Shown: positions 40,563 to 51,674 of the stretch, piece after piece
Numbering within the stretch: position 1 is the first letter of the stretch
How the letters are laid out: every line of letters starts with the position of its first letter
Source: Cyanobium sp. PCC 7001
GTDB taxonomy: Bacteria > Cyanobacteriota > Cyanobacteriia > PCC-6307 > Cyanobiaceae
Direction: 5' to 3'
NCBI RefSeq assembly: GCF_000155635.1
Contig: NZ_DS990556.1
Coordinates: forward strand, 248,001-312,000
Length of the DNA stretch: 64,000 bases
Program-made: the position numbers and the translations under genes
The notes under the pieces: model-generated
Told to the model about the DNA's origin: nothing
Seen by the model: only the letters and a program-made list of their open reading frames with translations
The model's database searches: none

Positions 40563-41697
40563 TGGCGATGCACCGCTCTGGGACGTGGTGGTGGTGGGGG
40601 CGGGTCCCGCCGGCTCGGCCGCGGCCCTGGCCCTCGCGCGCCGCGGGGTGAAGGTGCTGCTGGTGGAGCAACGGCGCTTTCCGCGCTGGAAGGTGTGTGG
40701 TGCCTGCCTGAGCCCCCAGGCGATCGCGGCTCTGGGGGCCCTCGGCCTGGAGCAGCTGGTGGAGCGGGGTGTGCCGCTGCGCGAGCTCCAGCTGGGGGTG
40801 GCCGGTGCCACCCTGCCGGTGCCCCTGGGCCGGAGCCGGGCCGTTTCCAGGCCATGCCTGGATCAGGCGCTGCTGCAGACGGCTGCGGCGGCCGGTGCCG
40901 AGGTGCGGCTCGGCACGCGTGCCGTGCTGGCGGAGGGGCCGGGACCCTGGCGCCGGCTGCTCCTGCAGCGCCGGGGCGGCCAGCAGCAGCTGCAGGCGCG
41001 CCTGGTGCTCGCGGCCTCGGGCCTGGTGCCGGGCGCGCTCGGAGCCCGGCCGGCCTGGCGGAGCCACGCCGCCCCGGACAGCCGCGTGGGAGCGGGCTGC
41101 GTGCTGCCGCAAGCCCCTGCCAGCTACGGGACGGGCACGATCGCGATGGCCGTGGGCCGTGGGGGGTATGTGGGCCTGGTGCGGGTGGAGGACGGCAGCC
41201 TCAACCTCGCCGCGGCCCTCGATCCGGAGCTGATCCGGGCCGGGGGCGGTGTGGCCGGAGCCTGTGACGCGGTGGTGCGGGAAGCGGGTTTCGACCCCCT
41301 GCCCGCCCTCGCCACAGCCCGCTGGCAGCGCACGCCGCCCCTCAGCCGCCGCAGCGTGCCGCTGGCGGGCGAGCGGCTGCTGCTGCTGGGGGATGCGGCC
41401 GGCTACGTGGAGCCCTTCACGGGCGAGGGCATGGGCTGGGCCCTCACCTCCGCCCTGGCCGTGGTGCCCCTGGCGCTGCGCGCTGTGGAGGGGTGGGACG
41501 AGGCGATCGCCGCCGAGTGGCCGCGGCAGCACCTGCGCTGGGTGGGTCGCCACCAGCGTTTCTGCCGTCAGGTGGCCTGGACCCTGCGGCATCCGACGTT
41601 CTGCCGCACCCTGCATCGGCTCGGGGCTGGGATGCCCGCCGTTGCGGGCGCGCTGGCCGGCGCCCTGCAGCACACGGAGCTGCCGCCATGGGTCTGA
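40552..41697 (+). CDS. FAD-dependent oxidoreductase of the type III PKS cassette (geranylgeranyl reductase/monooxygenase-like)
   Basis: A 381-residue flavoprotein from a TTG at 40552. The dinucleotide motif is VVVVGAGPAGSAAALALARRG, followed by RFPRWKVCGACLSP, typical of the geranylgeranyl reductase-like group, and the second FAD motif is LLLLGDAAGYVEPFTGEGM. It overlaps both neighbours (11 bases with the methyltransferase, 10 with the PKS), indicating one operon. It may hydroxylate or reduce the polyketide, comparable in position to the monooxygenase of alkylresorcinol/alkylquinone operons. Confidence 0.86.
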   Translation: MPVDGDAPLWDVVVVGAGPAGSAAALALARRGVKVLLVEQRRFPRWKVCGACLSPQAIAALGALGLEQLVERGVPLRELQLGVAGATLPVPLGRSRAVSRPCLDQALLQTAAAAGAEVRLGTRAVLAEGPGPWRRLLLQRRGGQQQLQARLVLAASGLVPGALGARPAWRSHAAPDSRVGAGCVLPQAPASYGTGTIAMAVGRGGYVGLVRVEDGSLNLAAALDPELIRAGGGVAGACDAVVREAGFDPLPALATARWQRTPPLSRRSVPLAGERLLLLGDAAGYVEPFTGEGMGWALTSALAVVPLALRAVEGWDEAIAAEWPRQHLRWVGRHQRFCRQVAWTLRHPTFCRTLHRLGAGMPAVAGALAGALQHTELPPWV

Positions 41698-42758
41698 TCC
41701 TGCGGGGCCTCGGCACCGCGGTGCCGGAACGGCGGCTGAGCCAGGAGCAGACCCTGGACCTTGCTCCCCAGATGGCGGCCGCCACCCTGCGCCAGCAGCG
41801 GCTGCTGCGCCGCATCTACCTGCGCTCCGGTGTGGACGGCCGCCACTGCGTGCCCCTCCTGGCCGCCACCAACCCCTCCACCGCGGAGCGGATGCGCCAC
41901 TACCGCACTGAAGCGGTGCCCCTCGCCCTGCAGGCCTGCCGCCGGGCGCTGGAGGACGCCGCCATCGCACCGGATGCGATCACCCATCTGGTCACCGTGT
42001 CCTGCACAGGGTTTTCGGCCCCGGGAGTGGACCTGGCCCTGATCGAGGCCGTGCCGCTGCGGCCGGATGTGGCTCGCACCCACGTGGGCTTCATGGGCTG
42101 CCATGGGGCCCTCAATGGTCTGCGGGTGGCCCAGGCCTTCGTGGAGGCCGATCCCCGGGCCTGCGTGCTGCTCTGCGCCGTGGAGCTGTGCAGCCTCCAT
42201 CTGCAGGAGGGCTGGAATCCGGACCACATCGTGGCCAATGCCCTCTTCGCCGATGGGGCGGGTGCCGTGGTGGCGGTGGCCGCCCGACCGGAGGCCGGGC
42301 GCCTGCGCCTGCGGGCCTGTGGGTCCACCGTGGTGCCGGCCAGCGCCGATGCGATGGCGTGGATCATCGAGGACCACGGCTTTTCCATGGCCCTCTCGGC
42401 CCGGGTGCCCGGGCTGATCGCGGCCCGGCTGCGCCCCTGGCTCGAGGCCTGGCTGGCCGGCCACGGCCTGAGCCTCCCAGCCATTCAGCACTGGGCCGTG
42501 CATCCCGGGGGACCCCGCATTCTTTCCGCGGTGCTGGAGAGCGCCGGACTGGAGCCCGGCCGGCTGGATGGCTCCCGGGAGGTTCTCCGGCAGTACGGAA
42601 ACATGTCCTCAGCCACCGTGCTGTTCATCCTCCAGCGGCTCCTGGGCCCTGCCGCGGCGCCGGGCGCGCCGGGTGCCGGTGCGGCTTCCGGCCCATGCCT
42701 GGCGCTCGGATTCGGCCCAGGCCTCACCGTGGAAGCGGCGTTGCTCGAGCTGCCGTGA
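41688..42758 (+). CDS. type III polyketide synthase (chalcone synthase-like)
   Basis: A 356-residue thiolase-fold homodimeric enzyme. The catalytic Cys138 is in GFMGCHGALNGL, the His is in WAVHPGGPRIL near residue 268 and the Asn is in QYGNMSSATVLF near 303, completing the Cys-His-Asn triad. It condenses malonyl-CoA units onto an acyl starter to give alkylresorcinols, alkylpyrones or phloroglucinol-type products. A substrate cannot be read from sequence. The start ATG at 41688 overlaps the FAD gene by 10 bases and its TGA shares a base with the start of the next gene. Confidence 0.92.
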   Translation: MGLILRGLGTAVPERRLSQEQTLDLAPQMAAATLRQQRLLRRIYLRSGVDGRHCVPLLAATNPSTAERMRHYRTEAVPLALQACRRALEDAAIAPDAITHLVTVSCTGFSAPGVDLALIEAVPLRPDVARTHVGFMGCHGALNGLRVAQAFVEADPRACVLLCAVELCSLHLQEGWNPDHIVANALFADGAGAVVAVAARPEAGRLRLRACGSTVVPASADAMAWIIEDHGFSMALSARVPGLIAARLRPWLEAWLAGHGLSLPAIQHWAVHPGGPRILSAVLESAGLEPGRLDGSREVLRQYGNMSSATVLFILQRLLGPAAAPGAPGAGAASGPCLALGFGPGLTVEAALLELP

Positions 42759-43378
42759 TGCCTCAGAGCCGCTCCGGGCGATCCAGCCGTGGCCACTCCA
42801 GCCGCGCCGCGCAGCGGGCCACCGCCTTCGTCACGGTGGCCGTGGCGGGCCTGCTCTGCTACGCGATGTTCGTTCAGATCGCCGCCGAGCAGAATCTCAG
42901 CCCCTATCCCACGGCCCTGTTCGTGGCCATGGCCGCGGTGGTGGGATCGGTTCTCAATCAACCATTCCGAGAAGATCCGCTGGCCTCGGATGGGGGCTCC
43001 CCCTGGCTGTATCTGGTCTGGAAAGCGTCCGTGGCGGTGGCCTTCGCCTGCCTGCTCTACCTGATGTTCATGGGCCAGGTGCTCACGGGCGGCATCTTTC
43101 CCAAGTTCTGCGGTGACACGGCAGGCTTCACCGATGTGCGTGGCTTTGTGGCAGACGTGCACCCCGCCAGCAATGCCGACTTCGCCAAGCTGCTGGTGTG
43201 GGCCTTCGTGGCTGGATTCTCGGAGAAGTTCGTGCCCAACCTGATCACCCAGATCACCGGATCCGGGCGGCCCGGATCCGGCACCGGCGACGCCATGGGC
43301 GGCACCAGTGGCCGGGCCGGTGAACGCCCAGGGCTGGATCCAGGGCAGGACTCAGGAGGGCCTGATGGAGACCCCTGA
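42758..43378 (+). CDS. membrane protein coupled to the type III PKS cassette, unknown
   Basis: A 206-residue protein with a basic N-terminus (RSGRSSRGHSSRAAQR), three hydrophobic helices (about 23-42, 50-65 and 84-110), a conserved-looking FAKLLVWAFVAGFSEKFVPN segment and a Gly/Pro-rich tail. Its ATG overlaps the PKS stop (TGATG), so it is likely co-translated. No known family is recognised; the SEKFVPN motif recalls proteins of unknown function in cyanobacteria. It could localise or export the polyketide product, which is speculation. Confidence 0.75.
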   Translation: MPQSRSGRSSRGHSSRAAQRATAFVTVAVAGLLCYAMFVQIAAEQNLSPYPTALFVAMAAVVGSVLNQPFREDPLASDGGSPWLYLVWKASVAVAFACLLYLMFMGQVLTGGIFPKFCGDTAGFTDVRGFVADVHPASNADFAKLLVWAFVAGFSEKFVPNLITQITGSGRPGSGTGDAMGGTSGRAGERPGLDPGQDSGGPDGDP

Positions 43379-43931
43379 TCGCCAGCAGCTGCTCACCCTG
43401 CTGCGGGAGCAGCCCCGAGGCCGTGCCAACCGTCACGACCAGGCCGTGCGGCAGGCGTTCGCGGCCCTGGAAGCCTCCCAGCCCGCCGATCTCAGCGCCG
43501 ATGGGGCTGCGGAGCTGCTGGAGGGGGTGTGGGAGCTGCGCTGGAGCAGCAGCCGCCAGCCCTATCTGCAGGCCACCCCCTGGCTGGAGAACCTGCAGCT
43601 GCTGGCTCCATCCCTGGGCCGGGCCATGAATCTGCTGCGGGCCGCTGGACCGCTGGGGCCGCTCGGAGGCATCGCCCTGGAGGCCCGGATCACGATCGCC
43701 ACGGCCCAGCGGGTGGAGGTGCGCTTCCAGCGGGGCGGCTGGCTCGGGCCCCCGATCGGCCCGGAGCGGCTGCGGCTGTTGCGGCAGGTCAGCGCCGCCA
43801 CCCCGGCCTGGCTCGACATCACCGTGCTCGATCAGGAGCTGCGCCTCTGCCGCGGCAATGCCGGCACGCTCTTCGCCCTGTTGCGGCGCGATGATCTCCG
43901 CGTCGAGGACCTCCTGCCGCCTGCTGCTTGA
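43365..43931 (+). CDS. fibrillin / plastid lipid-associated protein family
   Basis: A 188-residue lipocalin-like protein. The fibrillin pattern is visible: LLEGVWELRWSSSRQPYLQATPW near the start and ITVLDQELRLCRGNAGTLFAL at the end (the usual DxxLRixRgn..nlfvL motif). Fibrillins bind hydrophobic molecules in thylakoid plastoglobules. It overlaps the previous gene by 14 bases and may belong to the same unit, where it could carry the hydrophobic polyketide product. That link is an inference. Confidence 0.85.
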   Translation: METPDRQQLLTLLREQPRGRANRHDQAVRQAFAALEASQPADLSADGAAELLEGVWELRWSSSRQPYLQATPWLENLQLLAPSLGRAMNLLRAAGPLGPLGGIALEARITIATAQRVEVRFQRGGWLGPPIGPERLRLLRQVSAATPAWLDITVLDQELRLCRGNAGTLFALLRRDDLRVEDLLPPAA

Positions 43932-43974
43932 AGGCCCGGGGGTGTGCTCGGGCGCGGTGCTGCCGTGCCGGTGC

Positions 43975-45600
43975 TCAGGGCCGATCGCGTCGCTGCAGGG
44001 TGCCCATGCCCTCCACGTTGAGGTTGTCGATCACCACCGCCTCGCTGCGGCCGCCGGCGCCGATCCGGAAGGTCACGGCACTGGGCCCTCCGGCGTTCTC
44101 CCCCACAGGCAGGTAGGAGAAACGGTGCTCGCCCAGGGAGGTGAGCGGGGCGCTGCGCCGCTCGGGTCCGAGGCGCATCACCAGAGAATCCCCTTCCAGG
44201 GTCACAGTCACATCCCCGAGGTAGGCGTTGGCGTAGGTGCCGGCGTAGCGCTCCAGGGGAAGCGCCGGTGCACCCGCTGCGGCCGTCACGATCGGGTAGT
44301 CAGGCTGCATCATCTGCGCAAAGACGGGGGCCAGCAGGGCGGCGTAATCGCGCTGCACCCGGCCCAGCTCCACCAGATCGAGGAACGCCGCGATCACCTC
44401 CTCCGGCACCCCCATCGGGCTGCCGTTGGTGAGCACCGCGATGCCCAGCCCCTGGGAGGGGATGAGGCTCACGGCCGTGGCGGCCCCGAGGGCGAAGGCC
44501 CCCGAGTGGCTCAGGCGCACCTGATCGGGGGGCGTGAACCCCACGTTCCAGCCCAGGCCATAGGTGCGGGCCGGATCGCGGGCCGGATCGGCCGGGGGCA
44601 CGCTGATCATCTGGGGCCGGTGGGTTTCCCCCAGTGCCGCTGCCGCCACCAGCTGGCGGCCCTCGATGCTGCCGCCGTTGAGCTGGAGCCGCATCCAGCG
44701 GGCCAGATCCCGGGCCGAGGCGCTCACCCCGCCCGCCGGCGCCTGGGCATCGGGCTGGCGGCCGCCGCTCAGCTGCCAGCGGCCATTGCGCTGCTGGTGC
44801 AGATCGGCGCGGTTGCTCCTGCCCAGATAGTCGGCATGGCGGGAGCTGGTGCTGGTCATGCCGAGCGGCCCGTAGAGCCGCTCGGCCGAGAGGTCCTCCC
44901 AGCTGCGGCCGGCGGCGCGGGCCGCAGCTTCGCCGGCGGCGGTGAAGCCGAAGTTGGTGTAGGCGTAGGCCGCCCGGAAACGGTTACCGGTGTCCAGCAG
45001 GCTCAGGCGTCCCAGCACCGTGGCGCGATCGAAGCCCAGGTCCTCCAGGTCATCGCCCGCATGGTCCGGCAGGCCGCTGCGGTGGGCGAGCAGATCCCGC
45101 AGGGTCACCCGCGCTCCGAGGCTGCGGCCGCCGATCACCACCTCCGGCAGCTGGTCCATCACCGGGGTGTCCCAGCTCACGATGCCATCGCCCACCAGGG
45201 AGGCGATCACCGTGGAGGCGATCGGCTTGGAGAGGGAGGCGAGCTGGAACACCGTGTCGCCATCCACCGGCAGCCCGCTGCCGAGCCGTCGCGTGCCATA
45301 GCCCTGCAACACCACGGTGGCGTCGTCGTGCACCACCACCACCGCCAACCCCGGCACACCGCTGCGGGCCATGGCGGCCTTGATCAGGCCCGGCAGCTTC
45401 TCCAGGGCCATCGCCAGCCGCTTGGCCTCCTCGTCCTTGGCGGTTGCCGTGGCGTCACCGGCCTGGCTGCTGGCCAGGGCCGCGACGCGCTGGTCTGCTG
45501 CGGTGTGCTCAGCGGCCAGAGAGCCCCCGGAGGCCATCACCAGTGTCAGGCCAAGGGCCAGCGGCCAGGGCAGGGCGCGCCGCAGGCCTGATGGTTTCAC
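43975..45600 (-). CDS. secreted serine hydrolase, class C beta-lactamase/esterase fold
   Basis: A 541-residue exported protein from a GTG at 45598-45600, with a signal peptide (PWPLALGLTLVMASGGSLAA). The SxxK motif is QLASLSKPIA, the YxN motif is AYAYTNFG and the third motif is RLSHSGAFA. These fit the penicillin-binding/esterase family (EstB, PBP4*). The last 120 residues form a beta-rich domain (LERYAGTYANAYLGDVTV) of the DUF3471 type. It likely cleaves peptides or esters in the periplasm. It is divergent from bicA. Confidence 0.88.
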   Translation of the reverse strand: MKPSGLRRALPWPLALGLTLVMASGGSLAAEHTAADQRVAALASSQAGDATATAKDEEAKRLAMALEKLPGLIKAAMARSGVPGLAVVVVHDDATVVLQGYGTRRLGSGLPVDGDTVFQLASLSKPIASTVIASLVGDGIVSWDTPVMDQLPEVVIGGRSLGARVTLRDLLAHRSGLPDHAGDDLEDLGFDRATVLGRLSLLDTGNRFRAAYAYTNFGFTAAGEAAARAAGRSWEDLSAERLYGPLGMTSTSSRHADYLGRSNRADLHQQRNGRWQLSGGRQPDAQAPAGGVSASARDLARWMRLQLNGGSIEGRQLVAAAALGETHRPQMISVPPADPARDPARTYGLGWNVGFTPPDQVRLSHSGAFALGAATAVSLIPSQGLGIAVLTNGSPMGVPEEVIAAFLDLVELGRVQRDYAALLAPVFAQMMQPDYPIVTAAAGAPALPLERYAGTYANAYLGDVTVTLEGDSLVMRLGPERRSAPLTSLGEHRFSYLPVGENAGGPSAVTFRIGAGGRSEAVVIDNLNVEGMGTLQRRDRP

Positions 45601-45786
45601 CTGCCCTGCCGGCTTCCCTGCCGGCTGGGACGTCAGCTGACACCCGCATTTGCTTCCGGCCTGGTGCGCTCTGGCCTGGTGCGCTTCAGCCTGTTCCACG
45701 GGCAGGAGTCTTCCAGCTCTCACCATGGCGGGGCTGGCGGCGGCGTCAACATCCCCTGCCTGGTGTTCCGTGGGATTCATCTGTAG

Positions 45787-45799
45787 GTTCCCCTGGAAC
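45787..45799 (+). promoter_or_regulatory. small palindrome upstream of bicA
   Basis: GTTCC-CCT-GGAAC, a perfect inverted repeat 16 bases before the bicA ATG. It lies where a regulator or mRNA hairpin could affect initiation. It does not match the CcmR/NdhR consensus. The rest of the 214-base divergent gap holds short direct repeats (CTGCCGGCT, CTGGTGCGCT) and no clear promoter. Confidence 0.3.
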
Positions 45800-45814
45800 A
45801 TTCGCAGCCTGTTG

Positions 45815-47509
45815 ATGACGGCAAGCCCTCCGCCCCCTGCGTCGATGGCACCCAAGGCCGGCCGGATCCTGAACCACATCGGCCGCCACAACATCCGCGG
45901 GGATTTCTTCGGAGGGCTCACCGCCGCCGTGATCGCGCTGCCGATGGCGCTGGCCTTCGGTGTGGCCTCCGGCGCAGGAGCGGCGGCGGGTCTGTGGTCA
46001 GCGGCGATCATCGGCCTGGTCACGGCGCTGTTCGGCGGCACGCCGGCTCTGATCTCCGAACCCACCGGCCCGATGACGGTGGTGTTCACCGCCGTGCTGG
46101 CCAGCCTCACCACCCGGTTGGACAACCCCGCCGAAGCCCTGGCGGTGGCTTTCACCGTGGTGATGCTCTCGGGGGTGTTCCAGATCCTCTACGGGGTGTT
46201 CCGGCTGGGCCGTTACATCACCCAGATGCCGTACACGGTGATCTCGGGCTTCATGAGCGGCATCGGCACCATCCTGATCGTGCTGCAGATCGGCCCCCTG
46301 CTGGGCCAGGCGCCACCCCCCGGCGGAGTGCTCGGCACGCTCCAGAACGTGCCCCAGTTGCTGCAGGGGATCCGGCCGATGGAATCGGCCCTGGCCCTGA
46401 TCACCCTGGTGGTGCTGTGGTTCACACCGGAACGGGTCAAGCGGCTCATCCCTTCGCAGCTCTTCGCCCTGATCGTGGGCACGATCCTGTCCCTGGTGGC
46501 CTTTCAGGGTGTGGAGCTGCGCCGCATCGGTGCCATCTCCAGCAGCCTGCCCCAGCTCACCCTGCCCTCCCTCTCGCCGGAGGTGCTGCAGCTGGTGCTG
46601 ATCAATGCGGCCCTGCTGGGCATGCTCGGCTCGATCGACTGTCTGCTCACCTGTCTGGTGTCCGACAGCCTCACCCGCACCGAGCACAAGTCGAACAAGG
46701 AGCTGGTGGGCCAGGGGGTGGCCAACATCGCCGCCGGTCTGTTCGGTGCCCTGCCCGGATCCGGCGCCACCACCGCCACCGTGGTGAACATCCAGGCGGG
46801 GGGGCGCACCGGGCTCTCCGGGGTGCTGCGGGCGGTGATCCTGGCCCTGCTGATCCTGGCCGGGTCAGGGCTGGCGGCCCAGATCCCCCTCGCCGTGCTG
46901 GCGGCGATCGTGTTCAAGGTGGGCATCGACATCGTGGACTGGGGCTTCCTGGCGCGGGTGCCCCAGCTCTCCGGCAAAGGGGCCCTGATTACCTACGTGG
47001 TGATCGCGCTCACGGTGCTGGTGGATCTGATGGTGGCCGTGGGGGTGGGCATCTTCATCGCCAACATCATCACGATCGACAAGATGAGCGCGATGCAGAC
47101 CCGGGGCGTGCGGCTGGTGAGCACCGGCGACGACGCGGGGGAACTCAGTGATCCGGAGCGGGAGCTCCTCAATGCCGGCGCCGGCCAGGTGCTGCTGTTC
47201 CAGCTCAACGGCTCGATGATCTTCGGGGTGGCCAAGGCGATCAACCGGGAGCACAACGCCATCGGCGACTGCAAGGCGGTGATCTTCGATCTCAGCGAAG
47301 TGGTGCATCTGGGCCTCACGGCGGCCCTGGCGATCGAGAACGCCGTGGAGGAAGCGGTGGAAGCCGGCCGCAACGTCTATGTGGTGGGGGCCCGGGGCAC
47401 CACCCTGCGGCGGCTGGAGCAGCTCAAGCTCTACGAACAGCTGCCGCGCGATCACATCGACCTCACCCGGCACCAGGCCCTGATCCATGCCGTGGGTACC
47501 CTGGCCTGA
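45815..47509 (+). CDS. bicA: sodium-dependent bicarbonate transporter BicA (SulP family)
   Basis: A 564-residue SulP transporter, nearly the length of Synechococcus PCC 7002 BicA. Signature stretches are NIRGDFFGGLTAAVIALPMA, ALFGGTPALISEPTGPMTVV, TLQNVPQLL and SDSLTRTEHKSNKELVGQG, all very close to BicA. The C-terminal STAS domain starts near residue 440 (VLLFQLNGSMIFGVAKAINR). BicA imports HCO3- at the plasma membrane with low affinity and high flux for the CO2-concentrating mechanism. The start is the ATG at 45815-45817, preceded in frame by TTG. A sulfate transporter is less likely given the close motif match. Confidence 0.93.
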   Translation: MTASPPPPASMAPKAGRILNHIGRHNIRGDFFGGLTAAVIALPMALAFGVASGAGAAAGLWSAAIIGLVTALFGGTPALISEPTGPMTVVFTAVLASLTTRLDNPAEALAVAFTVVMLSGVFQILYGVFRLGRYITQMPYTVISGFMSGIGTILIVLQIGPLLGQAPPPGGVLGTLQNVPQLLQGIRPMESALALITLVVLWFTPERVKRLIPSQLFALIVGTILSLVAFQGVELRRIGAISSSLPQLTLPSLSPEVLQLVLINAALLGMLGSIDCLLTCLVSDSLTRTEHKSNKELVGQGVANIAAGLFGALPGSGATTATVVNIQAGGRTGLSGVLRAVILALLILAGSGLAAQIPLAVLAAIVFKVGIDIVDWGFLARVPQLSGKGALITYVVIALTVLVDLMVAVGVGIFIANIITIDKMSAMQTRGVRLVSTGDDAGELSDPERELLNAGAGQVLLFQLNGSMIFGVAKAINREHNAIGDCKAVIFDLSEVVHLGLTAALAIENAVEEAVEAGRNVYVVGARGTTLRRLEQLKLYEQLPRDHIDLTRHQALIHAVGTLA

Positions 47510-47515
47510 GGGCCC

Positions 47516-47962
47516 TCAGCGGTTGAGCCGCTGCATCCGCCAGGTCACGAAGGTGCCCACCGGGCTCCAGAGCAGGTAGGGGATCAGCAGCAGCCAGGCC
47601 GGCTGGGAGTGGGATGCCACCAGCACCGCGAGGGCCACCCCCCACACCCAGCCGGCGAAACCCACTGCCGTGCCGTTGGCCAGGTTGCGGGTGCGGCAGA
47701 TCACCCAGGTGTAGCTCTGCACCAGCACCAGCAGCACCAGGTAGCCGGCCATCAGCCAGCCGCTGCGGCTCCCATTCCAGCTCAGCAGGGCCGAGGCGTA
47801 GAAGCAGGCGTAGATCGCCATCCAGATGAAGGGGATCAGCGGCTCGAAGGTGAGCCAGGCCGGCCGCCGCAGACGCAGGAACACGGCGAAGTCCTCCCGG
47901 CCGGGGTTAAGGGCGGCCACCACGGCGGCCATGGCGAGCAGGATCAGCAGGGCGGCGGTCAT
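47516..47962 (-). CDS. TspO/MBR family membrane protein
   Basis: A 148-residue five-helix membrane protein. The family pattern is visible in RRPAWLTFEPLIPFIWMAIY (Pro/Trp-rich first loop), the central Trp/Tyr-rich helices and the C-terminal LLIPYLLWSPVGTFVTWRM. TspO proteins bind porphyrins and take part in tetrapyrrole or stress responses. It converges with bicA 6 bases away. Confidence 0.82.
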   Translation of the reverse strand: MTAALLILLAMAAVVAALNPGREDFAVFLRLRRPAWLTFEPLIPFIWMAIYACFYASALLSWNGSRSGWLMAGYLVLLVLVQSYTWVICRTRNLANGTAVGFAGWVWGVALAVLVASHSQPAWLLLIPYLLWSPVGTFVTWRMQRLNR

Positions 47963-48048
47963 GGCTGCGGATCCCCGCGGCTTCCCATCACTGTGGCAGC
48001 CGCCACGGCGGCCAGCATGGATCTCCGCAGATCCGGAGGCCGGCCCCC

Positions 48049-48810
48049 ATGCTTCCTGCCGCCCTGTTCCTCGACCTCAACGGTGTGCTCTACGACCAGC
48101 CCGGCACTCCCTTGCCGGGGGCCGTGACCACGGTGAGCTGGGCTCGGCAGCGAGGGCTGCCGCTGCGGTTCGTGACCAACACGGCCACCCGCCACCACCA
48201 CCGGATCCTGCGGGACCTGGCGGCCCTCGGCGTCCGGGTGGAGCCGGGCGAACTGTTCACCGCCCCCCTGGCGGCCCGGGCCTGGATCCGGGAGCGGGGG
48301 CTCACGCCCCACTGCCTGGTGCATCCGGCGATCCGCAGCGTGTTCGCGGATCTCGAGGGCCAGAGCCCGGACTGCGTGCTGCTGGGGGACGCCCGCGGGG
48401 AGCTCACCTACGCCGCCCTGAACCGGGCCTTCCGGCTCCTGCTGGACGGTGCTCCCCTGATCGGTCTGGGCATGAACCGCCGCTTCCGCGAGGGTGGGCA
48501 GTGGATGTTGGATGCGGGGGCGTTCATTCAGGGCCTCGCCTGGGCGGCGGAGGTGGAGCCGGTCGTGATGGGGAAGCCCTCGGCCGCGTTCTTCGCCCAG
48601 CTGGTGGCGGATGTGGGGCTGCCGGCGGAGCAGTGCCTGATGGTGGGGGACGACGCGGAAGCCGATGTGGCCGCGGCCCTGGTGGCGGGGCTGCGCGGCT
48701 GTCTGGTGCGCACGGGGAAGTACCGGCCGGGAGACGAGCGCCGATGCGCGCCACAGGCTCTGGTGATCCCCAGCCTTGCCGAGCTGCCCGGAGCGCTGGA
48801 GCGCGGCTGA
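48049..48810 (+). CDS. HAD-IIA phosphatase-like protein (NagD/HDHD2 group)
   Basis: A 253-residue HAD-superfamily protein. Motif I is FLDLNGVLYD, with the second Asp replaced by Asn as in the HDHD2 subgroup, motif II is FVTNTATRHH and motif III/IV are EPVVMGKPSAAFF and MVGDDAEADVAAAL. The C2 cap lies in the middle. The substrate is a phosphorylated small molecule, unknown. The Asp-to-Asn change may alter or reduce phosphatase activity. Confidence 0.85.
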   Translation: MLPAALFLDLNGVLYDQPGTPLPGAVTTVSWARQRGLPLRFVTNTATRHHHRILRDLAALGVRVEPGELFTAPLAARAWIRERGLTPHCLVHPAIRSVFADLEGQSPDCVLLGDARGELTYAALNRAFRLLLDGAPLIGLGMNRRFREGGQWMLDAGAFIQGLAWAAEVEPVVMGKPSAAFFAQLVADVGLPAEQCLMVGDDAEADVAAALVAGLRGCLVRTGKYRPGDERRCAPQALVIPSLAELPGALERG

Positions 48811-48821
48811 GGAGCCGGGGC

Positions 48822-49079
48822 TCAGCGCCCCTCGCAGTGCTCCACGGCCCGCAGGTAGAGCAGCTTGCCCGGCCCTTCCTGGCCGGTGAGGTTGGCGGCG
48901 CGGCGCAGCTGGATCTGGGCGTCGACACAGCGGTTGTAGCGGTGGTCGCGCACGGCCGAGGGGATCTGCAGCACGGCGATCGCCACCAGGCTGAGGCTGG
49001 CGATCGCCGCCAGCACCGGGTAGGCGTGGGCGCGCACCATCGCGCGCGGGCTGAGCTGCTGTCCTTCGTGGTCGGCCAT
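48822..49079 (-). CDS. small single-span membrane protein, hypothetical
   Basis: An 85-residue protein with one hydrophobic helix (YPVLAAIASLSLVAIAVLQI) after a polar N-terminus, and a C-terminal domain with two cysteines (NRCVDAQIQLRR and the terminal VEHCEGR) that could form a disulfide. The start is the ATG at 49077-49079. It is convergent with the HAD gene. No known family is recognised. Confidence 0.68.
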   Translation of the reverse strand: MADHEGQQLSPRAMVRAHAYPVLAAIASLSLVAIAVLQIPSAVRDHRYNRCVDAQIQLRRAANLTGQEGPGKLLYLRAVEHCEGR

Positions 49080-49221
49080 CGCGGCGGGGCTGGTGCCTCC
49101 ATCCTGCCCAGTGCCTCTCCGCCGGGGCCCGCCAGAATCACCCTGGCCGGACCGTGAGCGCCGGCGGCATCCAGACTCCTGGGATGGCCTGGATTCACCT
49201 GCCTCTGCCGGGAGTTTGAGG

Positions 49222-51660
<2,439 letters not shown>

Positions 51661-51674
51661 CCGGCATCCACCCC

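Noticed and set aside
45650-45814. N-terminal extension of BicA
   Set aside because: The ATG at 45815 gives the normal BicA length; upstream codons are Cys/Trp-rich and cross the divergent promoter gap.
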